Assembly: GCA_032122615.1 (NCBI GenBank)
Contig: JAQBGF010000032.1
Location: 1 to 29,741, forward strand
From: SHZI01 sp032122615
GTDB lineage: Bacteria; Pseudomonadota; Gammaproteobacteria; Steroidobacterales; GCA-2729495
Reading direction: 5' to 3'
DNA length: 29,741 nucleotides
Below are positions 1 through 6,204 of this stretch, one piece after another. Made by a program: the position numbers and the translations under genes. Position 1 is the stretch's first letter. Each line of letters begins with the position of its first letter. The notes under the pieces are model-generated. The model had not been told where the DNA came from and ran no database searches. It was given only the letters and a program-made list of their open reading frames with translations.

Positions 1-2
1 GC

Positions 3-767
3 TGGACCGCACTGGCCCTGACCGCCCTCCTCGTGGCGCTACTGGTGGTGCCGATCGCTCTGTTTTCCGGGGTCCTGCAGGACGAATTCCTGCAGATTCC
101 ATACTTCCTGTTTGCCGTCGTCGTGCTGCTGTTCTCGCTCGGACCACGCGATCTGGACGACGAGGTCGAAGACTACGCTGAAGCTCTGGCGACTGGCGAC
201 TGGGAAACCCAGCAGCGAGTTGCAGAGCAACTGCTGGAGAGGCCGCCGCCCGAACTGCCCGAAGAGCGTAATGAAGCTATCGAGCGGGCCATCTACGTCC
301 AGGCGAATAACCGGATCTTCGGTGTGGTTTTCTGGTTTCTCGTCCTGGGGCCACCCGGCGCCTGGGCATTTCGCGTCCTGGACCTGCTCCGCCACCGGGC
401 GGAACGAAGGGCCGCGGAGGAGGGTGCCACATCGACCATGGAGGCCGTACGGACGCTGCACGGCCTGCTCGCCTGGATTCCGTCCCGGCTGCTCGCGCTT
501 GGCTACGCACTGGCCGGAAATTTCGAAGAGGCGGTTGCCAGCTGGCGAAACGCCGGCCGCGAGGCGACGCTCTTGTTTGCCGACGGCACGTTGGAAGTCG
601 TGGCGCGGATCGGTATCGCCGCGTCCGGTCGCGCGGGGCTCGATGTTGCTGACGCGGTCGAAGCGCTGGACCGGATTCGCGGCGCCCGGGCGCTGGTTAT
701 GCGGACCCTGTGGATGATCTGGTGCCCGGTGATCGCCGTGTTGACGCTCTATGACTGGGTTACCTGA
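3..767 (+). CDS. ampE: AmpE-family inner-membrane protein, 5' end outside the window
   Basis: The reading frame is open from base 3, so the start lies upstream; the first in-window start codon (GTG at 33) falls inside a hydrophobic helix and is probably not the true start. I recognise the AmpE family from the order of features: a membrane segment, a short soluble stretch with LATGDWETQQRVAEQLL, a second hydrophobic segment (VFWFLVLGPPGAWAF), the motif WIPSRLLALGYALAGNFEEA and a C-terminal membrane helix. E. coli AmpE is about 284 residues, so some 30 N-terminal residues are missing here. AmpE is known as a membrane factor encoded with the amidase AmpD and linked to beta-lactamase signalling; its biochemical role is unclear. 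AmpE resembles the CobD/CbiB cobalamin enzymes, which is notable next to btuF. The gene overlaps btuF by 17 bases, so the two are probably cotranscribed. Confidence 0.8.
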   Translation, partial: WTALALTALLVALLVVPIALFSGVLQDEFLQIPYFLFAVVVLLFSLGPRDLDDEVEDYAEALATGDWETQQRVAEQLLERPPPELPEERNEAIERAIYVQANNRIFGVVFWFLVLGPPGAWAFRVLDLLRHRAERRAAEEGATSTMEAVRTLHGLLAWIPSRLLALGYALAGNFEEAVASWRNAGREATLLFADGTLEVVARIGIAASGRAGLDVADAVEALDRIRGARALVMRTLWMIWCPVIAVLTLYDWVT

Positions 768-1659
768 CGGGTTTTCTATCGGCGGAGCGTTGGTCGGCGC
801 GATCCTGCTGCTCATCACCCTGCTCGCCGGCTGCGGTGGGCCGGCCACGCCCGCCGCTACAGACAGCGGCCAGCCGGCGCGGCGCATCGTGGCCCTGTCG
901 CCGCACCTTGTGGAACTTGCCTTTGCGGCTGGCGCTGGCCCGCTGCTGGTGGGAGTAGTCGAGTTCAGTGACGAGCCGGCCGCGGCGCGCGCATTGCCCC
1001 GTGTGGGTGATGCGTTTCGACTGGATCTCGAGGCTCTCGCCGCAACCCGGCCCGACCTGATCCTGGGCTGGCCGAGCGGCAATTCGCCGACGACGCTCGA
1101 CCGGCTCCGCAGGCTTGGGTACCGGGTGGTGGAGCTCGAGCCGCGACGGCTGGCCGACGTTGGTGACCACATCGAGGCGATTGGCCGGCTCGCCGGTACC
1201 GATGTTCAGGCGCAAAAGGCCGCCGGCGCGTGGCGGGAGGGGCTTAGCGCCCTTAAGACGCGCTACCACGAGGCGCGATCCGGGCGGGTCTTCTTCCAGA
1301 TTGCACCCCAGCCGCTCATTACCGTGAATCGCGAGCACTTCATCGGTCAGGCGGTTGAGTTGTGCGGAGGCGAGAATATCTTCGCGGCCGTGCCGGGGCT
1401 GACGCCTGTCGTCAGCGTGGAGGCGGTGGTGGTGGAGGCCCCGGACGTGATCGTGGCAAGCAACTACACGCGCGGTCCCGGGAGACCTGGCAGCGGTTCG
1501 CCGCTGGATCGCTGGCAATCCTGGAAGCAACTGCCGGCAGTGGCATCTGGCCGCTTGTACCTGATCGATCCGCATCTCATGGACGTGCCGGGGCCACGGT
1601 TGCTGGTGGGCATTTCCCAGCTCTGCGCGGCCTTGAACGGGCCGGTGCAGGAGCCGTAG
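751..1659 (+). CDS. btuF: Cobalamin ABC transporter substrate-binding lipoprotein (BtuF-like)
   Basis: This 302-residue protein has the layout of a class III periplasmic binding protein. A hydrophobic signal with the lipobox LAGC (Cys28) is followed by RRIVALSPHLVELAFAAGAG at the start of lobe 1, LEALAATRPDLILGW closing that lobe, a long linker helix, and lobe 2 ending in VIVASN and GRLYLIDPHLMDVPGPRL. These are hallmarks of BtuF and related corrinoid or iron-chelate binders; cobalamin is preferred because btuB, btuC, btuD, a PduO enzyme and a B12 riboswitch follow. It would deliver B12 to BtuC in the inner membrane. The ATG at 751 overlaps ampE and has no clear Shine-Dalgarno sequence, which suggests translational coupling. 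The signal's N-region lacks Lys or Arg, which is unusual. The TAG stop lies in the arm of a REP-like repeat. Confidence 0.85.
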   Translation: MTGLPDGFSIGGALVGAILLLITLLAGCGGPATPAATDSGQPARRIVALSPHLVELAFAAGAGPLLVGVVEFSDEPAAARALPRVGDAFRLDLEALAATRPDLILGWPSGNSPTTLDRLRRLGYRVVELEPRRLADVGDHIEAIGRLAGTDVQAQKAAGAWREGLSALKTRYHEARSGRVFFQIAPQPLITVNREHFIGQAVELCGGENIFAAVPGLTPVVSVEAVVVEAPDVIVASNYTRGPGRPGSGSPLDRWQSWKQLPAVASGRLYLIDPHLMDVPGPRLLVGISQLCAALNGPVQEP

Positions 1660-1818
1660 GAGCGGCGTCAGCCGCGCCCGCGAACCCGCGCCGTCGCAGC
1701 GGGCACGCGCGGGAAACTTTTCCGGCGCTCACCGTGCCGCACGGTAGCCGGAAAAGATTTCCCGCGTGGGAACGCGGGCTACGGGAGTGCCAAGGGTCGC
1801 GGCTGAAGCCGCTCCTAC
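1656..1818. repeat. Composite inverted repeat: REP-like outer arms around a nested palindrome
   Basis: The left arm (1656-1679) starts GTAGGAGCGGC and the right arm (1795-1818) is its inverted copy, matching at 22 of 24 positions. Each arm is itself a small hairpin (GCGGC-GTCA-GCCGC on the left). Inside lies a second dyad, 1704-1725 against 1748-1768 (core GGGAAACTTTTCCGG), centred on the perfect stem ACCGTG-CCG-CACGGT (1731-1745). The TAG stops of btuF (1657-1659) and of the opposing adenosyltransferase gene (1815-1817 on the minus strand) are both inside the arms. The same arm family occurs again at 10499-10563. It probably acts as a bidirectional transcript end. Confidence 0.85.
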
Positions 1819-2369
1819 TGCTTCTGGCGAGGCTGCCAGAGCACTTCGCTGCCACCGTCCACGCGGCAAAGCACCCGCGACATGACAAACAGCAGGTCCG
1901 AGAGCCGGTTTAAGTAGCGCACTGACTCGGGGTTTACCGCCTCGCTCCGTTGCAGGGTGATGACGGACCGTTCTGCACGCCGACACACCGCGCGGGCCAG
2001 ATGGCAAGCGGCAGCGCCCGGGGTGCCGCCGGGAAGTACGAAGTCCTTCAACGGTGGCAGGTCAGTGTTGAGTTCGTCCAGCACCTGCTCGAGGTCGGTG
2101 CTGTCTGCCGCAAGCATGACGTCGCGGCCGGGTACGGCAAGCTCGCCACCGAGATCGAAGAGACGGTGCTGGATTCCGGTAAGGCTTGCCCGGATCACGG
2201 ACGGCAGTTCCGGCGTGGCGAGTATCAGCCCGAGACAGGAATTCAGTTCGTCCACGGTACCGAAGGCTTCCACACGCGGGCAGTCTTTCGCCACGCGCTC
2301 CCCGTTACCGAGGCCGGTGGTGCCGTCATCACCCGTACGGGTGTAGATCTTCGTCAGCCGGTTGCCCAT
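1815..2369 (-). CDS. pduO: PduO-type ATP:cob(I)alamin adenosyltransferase
   Basis: The enzyme transfers the 5'-deoxyadenosyl group of ATP to cob(I)alamin, making coenzyme B12. The 184-residue length is typical of the single-domain PduO (MMAB-like) family. The N-terminal ATP-binding motif YTRTGDDGTTGL comes first, followed by EAFGTVDELNS, then FVLPGGTPGAAACHLARAVC with the conserved Arg of RRAERSV, and YLNRLSDLLFVMSR near the end. ATG 2369 has AGGA nine bases upstream. It lies 57 bases after btuB on the same strand, so it is probably cotranscribed and shares the riboswitch: imported B12 is adenosylated at once. The stop codon is embedded in the REP-like arm. The alternative CobA and EutT folds are excluded by the motifs. 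Confidence 0.95.
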   Translation of the reverse strand: MGNRLTKIYTRTGDDGTTGLGNGERVAKDCPRVEAFGTVDELNSCLGLILATPELPSVIRASLTGIQHRLFDLGGELAVPGRDVMLAADSTDLEQVLDELNTDLPPLKDFVLPGGTPGAAACHLARAVCRRAERSVITLQRSEAVNPESVRYLNRLSDLLFVMSRVLCRVDGGSEVLWQPRQKQ

Positions 2370-2426
2370 GTGTTGCTGTCCTGCAGGCGCTGCGTGCCGA
2401 GTGTAACCGCGGCCAGCCTTGACGGT

Positions 2427-4391
2427 TCAAAAGCCCAGCCGGATGCCGGCGTAGGCGCCGACGCCGGGCGTGTTGTAGCCGTAGACGTTCTCGTAGTCTT
2501 CGTCGAGCAGGTTCTCCACCCGGGCGTAGACGCTGGCCTGCTCCGTCAGGCGATAGCTGGCGGCAACACTCGCCAGATAATAGGAATCCAGGTTGATGGT
2601 CTGGGTGCCGAAGGGTGGTGTGACCTCGAAAAACGTGTCGTTCTGGTCGCCCACGTACGTCAGGTTGACGTTCAGGTCGGCCTTGCTGGCAAGGAAGCGC
2701 CAGTCGCCGTTGAGGCTGGCCGAGTGTCGGGACCGGCGGATTTCGCGGGTGTCTGCGCCGGTGAAGGGGTCGGGCTCGGTGGCGTCTGTGTAGGTGTAGG
2801 AGCCGGTGAGGCGCAGGGTTTCGGTGACCCGGGCCAGGGCGCTGACCTCCACGCCCCGTCGTTTGGAGTCCCCGTCCAGATTTTCGGCGGTAAACAGAAA
2901 CGTATTCGGGTCGAAAGCGAAGCCGTTGATCTCATTTTTCAGCTCGTCATGGAAGTACGTGGCGCCAAGGCTGACGCGGCTGCTCCACAGCGGTTGCTCG
3001 ATGCCGGCCTCCCAGCCCCTGGACTTCTCGGGCTTAAGGTCGGGGTTGCCAATGAACTGGTTGGGGAAGAAGCCAAAACGCTCGATGAAGGTCGGCGCCT
3101 TCTGGCCAGTGCCAAGACCCGCGTGCAGGCGGGTGCCGGTGCCGTCGGCGGTCCAGGCTGCCGTGATGCGGAAGGTGCTGACATCGTCGAAGTCGCTGTT
3201 GTCGTCGTAGCGGCCGCTCAGGGACAGGTACGCGCGTTCGAAGGGGCGGAGCAGCAGCTCCAGCACGGCCGCGGTGTTGTCGAGATCCCGGTCCTGGTTG
3301 GGATCTAAGTCCTGGGTCGGATCGTCCGGATCGATGACGATGATCTCGCCCCGCTGACGGAGTTCCTGTTGCTCGTGGTCGAGCGCGAGCGTCACCGAAT
3401 TGCCCGCGCCGTCGGCCGCTCCCGGTGTGATCTGAAAGGTGGTCTGGTAGTAAACGCCATACTTGTCGGCCGCCGTCGTTCCTGTGCTGCCGAAGTCGCC
3501 GGTGTTCTCCGTGTCAGTCGTGGTCCAGGCCGTCCGCAGGGACTGGGTCCAGCGGCCGTCGAGGAGTCTCAACGTGCCGCCGGCCCGGAAGTAACCCAGG
3601 TCGACGTCAGATTCATCGCCAGAATCGGCAGGCAGCCCCGTGCCAAAGTCGGTGCTATCGAAGGCCTTCGTGGTGTCGGTGTAACGGCCGACGAAGTTCA
3701 GGTCTACGGCATCAGTCGGGCTGCCGGTAAGGGTCAGTGTCGCCGTGGTGTTCTCGTAGCCGTCGTCCTCGTCGCCGGAGCGGGAGCTGTTGGAGCCGTC
3801 GGAGTCGACTCGCGACAGGGAGAGGCCGGCCCGGGCCCCCAGCACCGCGCCAGACAAGCGGCCGCCGGCGCTATAGGTGTCGTAGGCCCCGGCCTCTGCA
3901 AAGCCGCCAGCGGAGAACTCTTCCGTTGGCAGACGGGTGATGACGTTCACCACACCAGCCAGCGCGTCGCTTCCCCATAGCGCGCTCTGGGGTCCGCGCA
4001 CGACTTCGATGCGCTCCACGTCCCAGGTGGTCAGGTGCTGGAAAGCGAATTCGTCGTTGCCAGCCGGGTCGTTGGCCTCAATGCCGTCGATGAGGACCAG
4101 GACCTGGTTCGCCTCGGCACCCCGCATGCGAATCTGCGTTTGCGAGCCGATACCGCCGGACCGGCTGACGGCAATGCCGGGCACGTCCTGCAACAGGTCC
4201 ACGGCGAAGACGGATTGCCGGGCCTCAATCTGCTCCCGATCGATAACTGATACGGAGCTGCCGGCGGTGATGAGTGGTATCGGTATTCGTGATGCCGTGA
4301 CGACAACCGTGTCGCGGAGGTCTTCTGCGCCGACCGTGGTCGACAGGGCGGCAGTAGCCAGAAATATGCACAGGCAAAATGAATGACGCAC
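2427..4391 (-). CDS. btuB: TonB-dependent vitamin B12 outer-membrane receptor
   Basis: BtuB is a 22-strand outer-membrane barrel with an N-terminal plug that takes up cobalamin using TonB energy. The product is 654 residues from GTG 4391. A signal peptide (residues 1-22, ending TTVGA) precedes a TonB box (DTVVVTA, 27-33), the plug with VSVIDREQIEAR, QIRMRGAEANQVLVLIDG and VERIEVVRGPQSALWGSDAL, and a barrel ending in YAGIRLGF with the terminal Phe typical of outer-membrane proteins. I chose GTG 4391 because GGGGAG stands six bases upstream and the signal peptide then begins normally with a basic n-region. The earlier in-frame GTG at 4418 sits in a hairpin loop and would add nine unsuitable residues. 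A cobalamin riboswitch lies upstream. The acidic Asp-rich extracellular loops are compatible with Ca2+ binding, as in E. coli BtuB (inference). Confidence 0.92.
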   Translation of the reverse strand: MRHSFCLCIFLATAALSTTVGAEDLRDTVVVTASRIPIPLITAGSSVSVIDREQIEARQSVFAVDLLQDVPGIAVSRSGGIGSQTQIRMRGAEANQVLVLIDGIEANDPAGNDEFAFQHLTTWDVERIEVVRGPQSALWGSDALAGVVNVITRLPTEEFSAGGFAEAGAYDTYSAGGRLSGAVLGARAGLSLSRVDSDGSNSSRSGDEDDGYENTTATLTLTGSPTDAVDLNFVGRYTDTTKAFDSTDFGTGLPADSGDESDVDLGYFRAGGTLRLLDGRWTQSLRTAWTTTDTENTGDFGSTGTTAADKYGVYYQTTFQITPGAADGAGNSVTLALDHEQQELRQRGEIIVIDPDDPTQDLDPNQDRDLDNTAAVLELLLRPFERAYLSLSGRYDDNSDFDDVSTFRITAAWTADGTGTRLHAGLGTGQKAPTFIERFGFFPNQFIGNPDLKPEKSRGWEAGIEQPLWSSRVSLGATYFHDELKNEINGFAFDPNTFLFTAENLDGDSKRRGVEVSALARVTETLRLTGSYTYTDATEPDPFTGADTREIRRSRHSASLNGDWRFLASKADLNVNLTYVGDQNDTFFEVTPPFGTQTINLDSYYLASVAASYRLTEQASVYARVENLLDEDYENVYGYNTPGVGAYAGIRLGF

Positions 4392-4397
4392 GCGGTT

Positions 4398-4449
4398 CTC
4401 CCCATGACACGCCCACACCCGGGCGTGAGTAGCGTCTGGTCAAGGGGAG
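4398..4449 (-). promoter_or_regulatory. Predicted Shine-Dalgarno sequestering stem before btuB
   Basis: On the minus strand CTCCCC (4444-4449) is exactly complementary to the btuB Shine-Dalgarno GGGGAG (4398-4403). Between them a strong hairpin, CACGCCC-GGGTGT-GGGCGTG (4408-4427), brings the two together. A further hairpin GGTCTC-GGGTG-GAGACC (4523-4539) lies between this element and the riboswitch aptamer. There is no T-run, so control at translation initiation is more likely than transcription termination. This is inferred from complementarity only. Confidence 0.55.
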
Positions 4450-4555
4450 GAGAGGTGACAGCCACACGGGCAAGCGCCTATGCAGATGAAACACGCAGCC
4501 AGCAGGGCTCGTGCCGTCACACGGTCTCCACCCGAGACCTGACGATCCGATGACA

Positions 4556-4789
4556 CCTGCCGGCCGGTATACGGGCTCGCGCGGGGGACACGGAGCCATT
4601 CGAGGCTCTGCATCCGGGGCCATCGCCTTCCCAGGCGCTCGTGCCCAGTGGCTCGTGTGATGACCCTGATCCTGCGCTTACCGTTGCGGGGGCAGCGGCG
4701 GCGTTGCCGGCCATATCTTCGAGGAGAGGCCGACGCACCGCACTTCCCGTTGAACCCTTCGGTCTGGAAGACCGTCAGGCACCGGCAGG
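4556..4789 (-). promoter_or_regulatory. Cobalamin (AdoCbl) riboswitch aptamer
   Basis: Read on the minus strand, the closing stem CCTGCCGG (4782-4789) pairs with CCGGCAGG (4556-4563). Between them are the conserved blocks in order: GGTTCAACGGGAAG, CGGTGCG, CCCCCGCAACGGTAA, GAGCCACTGGGC, CTGGGAAGGCGATGG and the B12 box GCGAGCCCGTATACCGGCC. This order and spacing is diagnostic of the cobalamin riboswitch. It lies 165 bases before the btuB start, so excess adenosylcobalamin should repress btuB and probably the adenosyltransferase gene behind it. Confidence 0.93.
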
Positions 4790-4825
4790 AACGGGGTTCA
4801 AGTTAGCCTCCGGGTTGTGGGCCAG

Positions 4826-5590
4826 TCAAGTGCCGGGCAGCAGAGCGGTATTGCCCCGGGCATTGACGTACTCGTCGTAGGGAATCTGGAACAGGCGGGC
4901 GAGATTCGTCGAAGTCAGTGCGGCGCGCGTCTTGTCAAACACCCAGGTGCCGTCGCTAAAAAGCAGCAAGGCGTGGCTGGCAAAGCGCATCACGAGTGAC
5001 GGGTCGTGCAGCGTCATGATCACGCCATGGCCACGGATGGCCAGCGCGCTCAGTTGCTCCAGCGTGTCGATCTGGTGGCGGGGGTCGAGGTGGTTCACTG
5101 GTTCGTCCAGCAGCAGTACACCCGGGTCCTGGGTCAGCAGGCGCGCCATGGCGAGCCTGCGCCGCTCACCGCCGGATAACGTGGACACCAGCCGGTCTTC
5201 AAAGCCGCGGAGATTCATGGCCGACAGTGCAGCCCTCGCACGTTGCAGAGCATCCGGGGATTCTGCTGCGGTGTTGCCGAGGTGCGGGTGCCGACCCATC
5301 AGCGCGGTCCCAAGTGCGGTCGCGGGAAAGGTTTCCGCGTCATCCTGCAACAGCAGTCCCAGCCGCTGGGCGATCTGCCGACGTCCCAGTCCGCCGAGAT
5401 CGTCGCTGCCCAGGCGGATTGAGCCTTGGCAGGGTGGACGCAGGCCTGCCAGCGTGTGGAGTGTCAGGGTTTTGCCGACGCCGTTTGGTCCCAGCAGGGC
5501 GATGACATCACCGGGGGCGAGATTGAACGTCAGGTCGCGAACCAGCATACGGCCGGCAACGCTTACCCCGAGTGCGGAACTGGTCAGCAT
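4826..5590 (-). CDS. btuD: Vitamin B12 ABC transporter ATP-binding protein
   Basis: This 254-residue ABC ATPase has Walker A GPNGVGKT (34-41), a Q-loop (LLLQDD, about 80), the signature LSGGE (138-142), Walker B VLLLDEP (158-164) with the adjacent D-loop NHLD, and a switch His in TLHDPSL. The short single-domain form with GRHPHLG after the Q-loop is typical of FepC/BtuD importers of the FecCD group. It would energise BtuC for B12 import. It ends just upstream of the btuB riboswitch. ATG 5590 has no good Shine-Dalgarno and lies 30 bases downstream of a strong intrinsic terminator, leaving no obvious room for its own promoter. The partner btuC is about 1.7 kb away, beyond tyrA on the other strand. 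A siderophore importer is a weaker alternative. Confidence 0.88.
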   Translation of the reverse strand: MLTSSALGVSVAGRMLVRDLTFNLAPGDVIALLGPNGVGKTLTLHTLAGLRPPCQGSIRLGSDDLGGLGRRQIAQRLGLLLQDDAETFPATALGTALMGRHPHLGNTAAESPDALQRARAALSAMNLRGFEDRLVSTLSGGERRRLAMARLLTQDPGVLLLDEPVNHLDPRHQIDTLEQLSALAIRGHGVIMTLHDPSLVMRFASHALLLFSDGTWVFDKTRAALTSTNLARLFQIPYDEYVNARGNTALLPGT

Positions 5591-5620
5591 GTGGCCGGCA
5601 CTGTAGTGGGAGAGCCGGGC

Positions 5621-5647
5621 AAAAAAAACCCCGCCAGTGGCGGGGTT
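5621..5647 (-). terminator. Strong intrinsic terminator of the A-rich transcript
   Basis: On the minus strand a perfect 9-bp stem AACCCCGCC / GGCGGGGTT with an ACT loop is followed directly by a T-run. The stem is 5627-5635 against 5639-5647, and the run of eight Ts (5621-5628) overlaps its 3' end by two bases. It ends the predicted sRNA and stands 30 bases before the btuD start. Confidence 0.9.
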
Positions 5648-5844
5648 ATACGGGTTTTTGTTGTTGTCGCGAATCCGGTCTCGGAGCGTGCGTCAGTTTG
5701 TGGTGGATTCTTCTTGTTTTGTTTGCCGCTTCTACTTCTAATTGTTGGTTTCTTCTTCTTCTTGTGAGCTACTTCTGGCTTCGATGTCTGGTTACAGATG
5801 TCGAGCTTTCCTGCCGCGCGGCACAGAGACCTTTTTTGTGCGCA
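5621..5844 (-). ncRNA. Predicted sigma-54-dependent A-rich sRNA, CrcZ-like Hfq/Crc sponge candidate
   Basis: The predicted transcript runs from about 5844 (12 bases after the -12 element) to the terminator at 5621, roughly 224 nt. No convincing coding frame exists in it. Its composition differs sharply from the GC-rich surroundings. Read on the minus strand it holds three A-rich clusters with AANAANAA motifs: AAGAAGAAGAAGAAA (5749-5764), a second with AACAAGAAGAA (5708-5724) and AACAACAAAAA (5655-5667). The 5' part has the palindrome TGCCGCGCGGCA (5812-5823) and a small hairpin TCTG-TAAC-CAGA (5786-5797). In Pseudomonas, CrcZ and CrcY are RpoN-dependent RNAs with repeated AANAANAA motifs that titrate Hfq/Crc and relieve catabolite repression. 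Identity with that family is inferred from architecture, not from sequence alignment. An untranslated leader for btuD is the main alternative. Confidence 0.6.
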
Positions 5845-5854
5845 GGAAGACTAG

Positions 5855-5870
5855 AGCAAGTCCCATGCCA
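5855..5870 (-). promoter_or_regulatory. Sigma-54 (RpoN) -24/-12 promoter
   Basis: On the minus strand TGGCATG-GGAC-TTGCT matches the consensus TGGCACG-N4-TTGCW at all but one fixed position, with the required 10 bases between the invariant GG and GC. It points at the A-rich transcript. A perfect dyad TTCGGCT-N4-AGCCGAA (5918-5935) lies 74 to 91 bases upstream of the predicted start, a plausible distance for an enhancer-binding activator, but its identity as such is inferred. Confidence 0.7.
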
Positions 5871-5974
5871 CGAGCTGAAAAATGGCTATATAACAGTGCC
5901 ATGGCGATAATTGGTGGTTCGGCTTGCGAGCCGAATTTCAATACTTGTAAGGAAAGCCGACACGCGCTCAGACC

Positions 5975-6130
5975 GGCCAGTCGGGCTCACCAGAGCACGG
6001 GTTGTGAGGGGGCCAGCCTTCGGCCCGGCCTTAGGGGCAATTGCGCCCAGCTACTGGGCCCCGGATGAGTTAATCGCAGCTGAATGGCCCGGATTCGGGC
6101 GCTGAAGTGCCCGCAGACTTGTAAAGAATT
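5975..6130. other. Structured non-coding stretch before tyrA
   Basis: No gene is visible here. Several inverted repeats follow each other: GGCTCACC/GGTTGTGAG (about 5984-6009), GGCC...CCCGGCC (6011-6030), GGGGC-AATT-GCGCCC (6034-6048), the perfect CCCAG-CTA-CTGGG (6046-6058) and GGGC-GCTGAAGT-GCCC (6097-6112). ACTTGTAARGAAW occurs twice, at 5943-5955 and 6117-6129. It may be a tyrA leader or part of the upstream control region of the sigma-54 promoter on the other strand. Confidence 0.4.
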
Positions 6131-6204
6131 CCAACGGTGACGATGCCCGGTTGCCCGATTTTGCCTGTTCAATGGGCGTGCAGACCGGTACTCTCGCCCG
6201 CGCC

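Noticed and set aside
39..1172. Long minus-strand frame (377 residues) antisense to ampE and btuF
   Set aside because: It is Arg/Ser/Pro-rich shadow translation of GC-rich coding DNA; the plus-strand genes have clear family motifs.
1950..3308. 452-residue plus-strand frame opposite pduO and btuB
   Set aside because: No recognisable domain, Gly/Val-rich composition of an antisense frame, and both opposite genes are certain.
5918..5960. Resemblance of GAGCCGAATTTCAATAC to part of E. coli 6S RNA
   Set aside because: Only a short stretch matches; the long closing stem and central bubble of 6S RNA are not seen and the neighbours are not zapA/ygfA.
5572..6105. Short plus-strand frames (about 60-115 residues) across the btuD-tyrA gap
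   Set aside because: They have low-complexity Leu/Ser/Phe or shadow composition and no ribosome sites, and they cross the terminator and the sigma-54 promoter.
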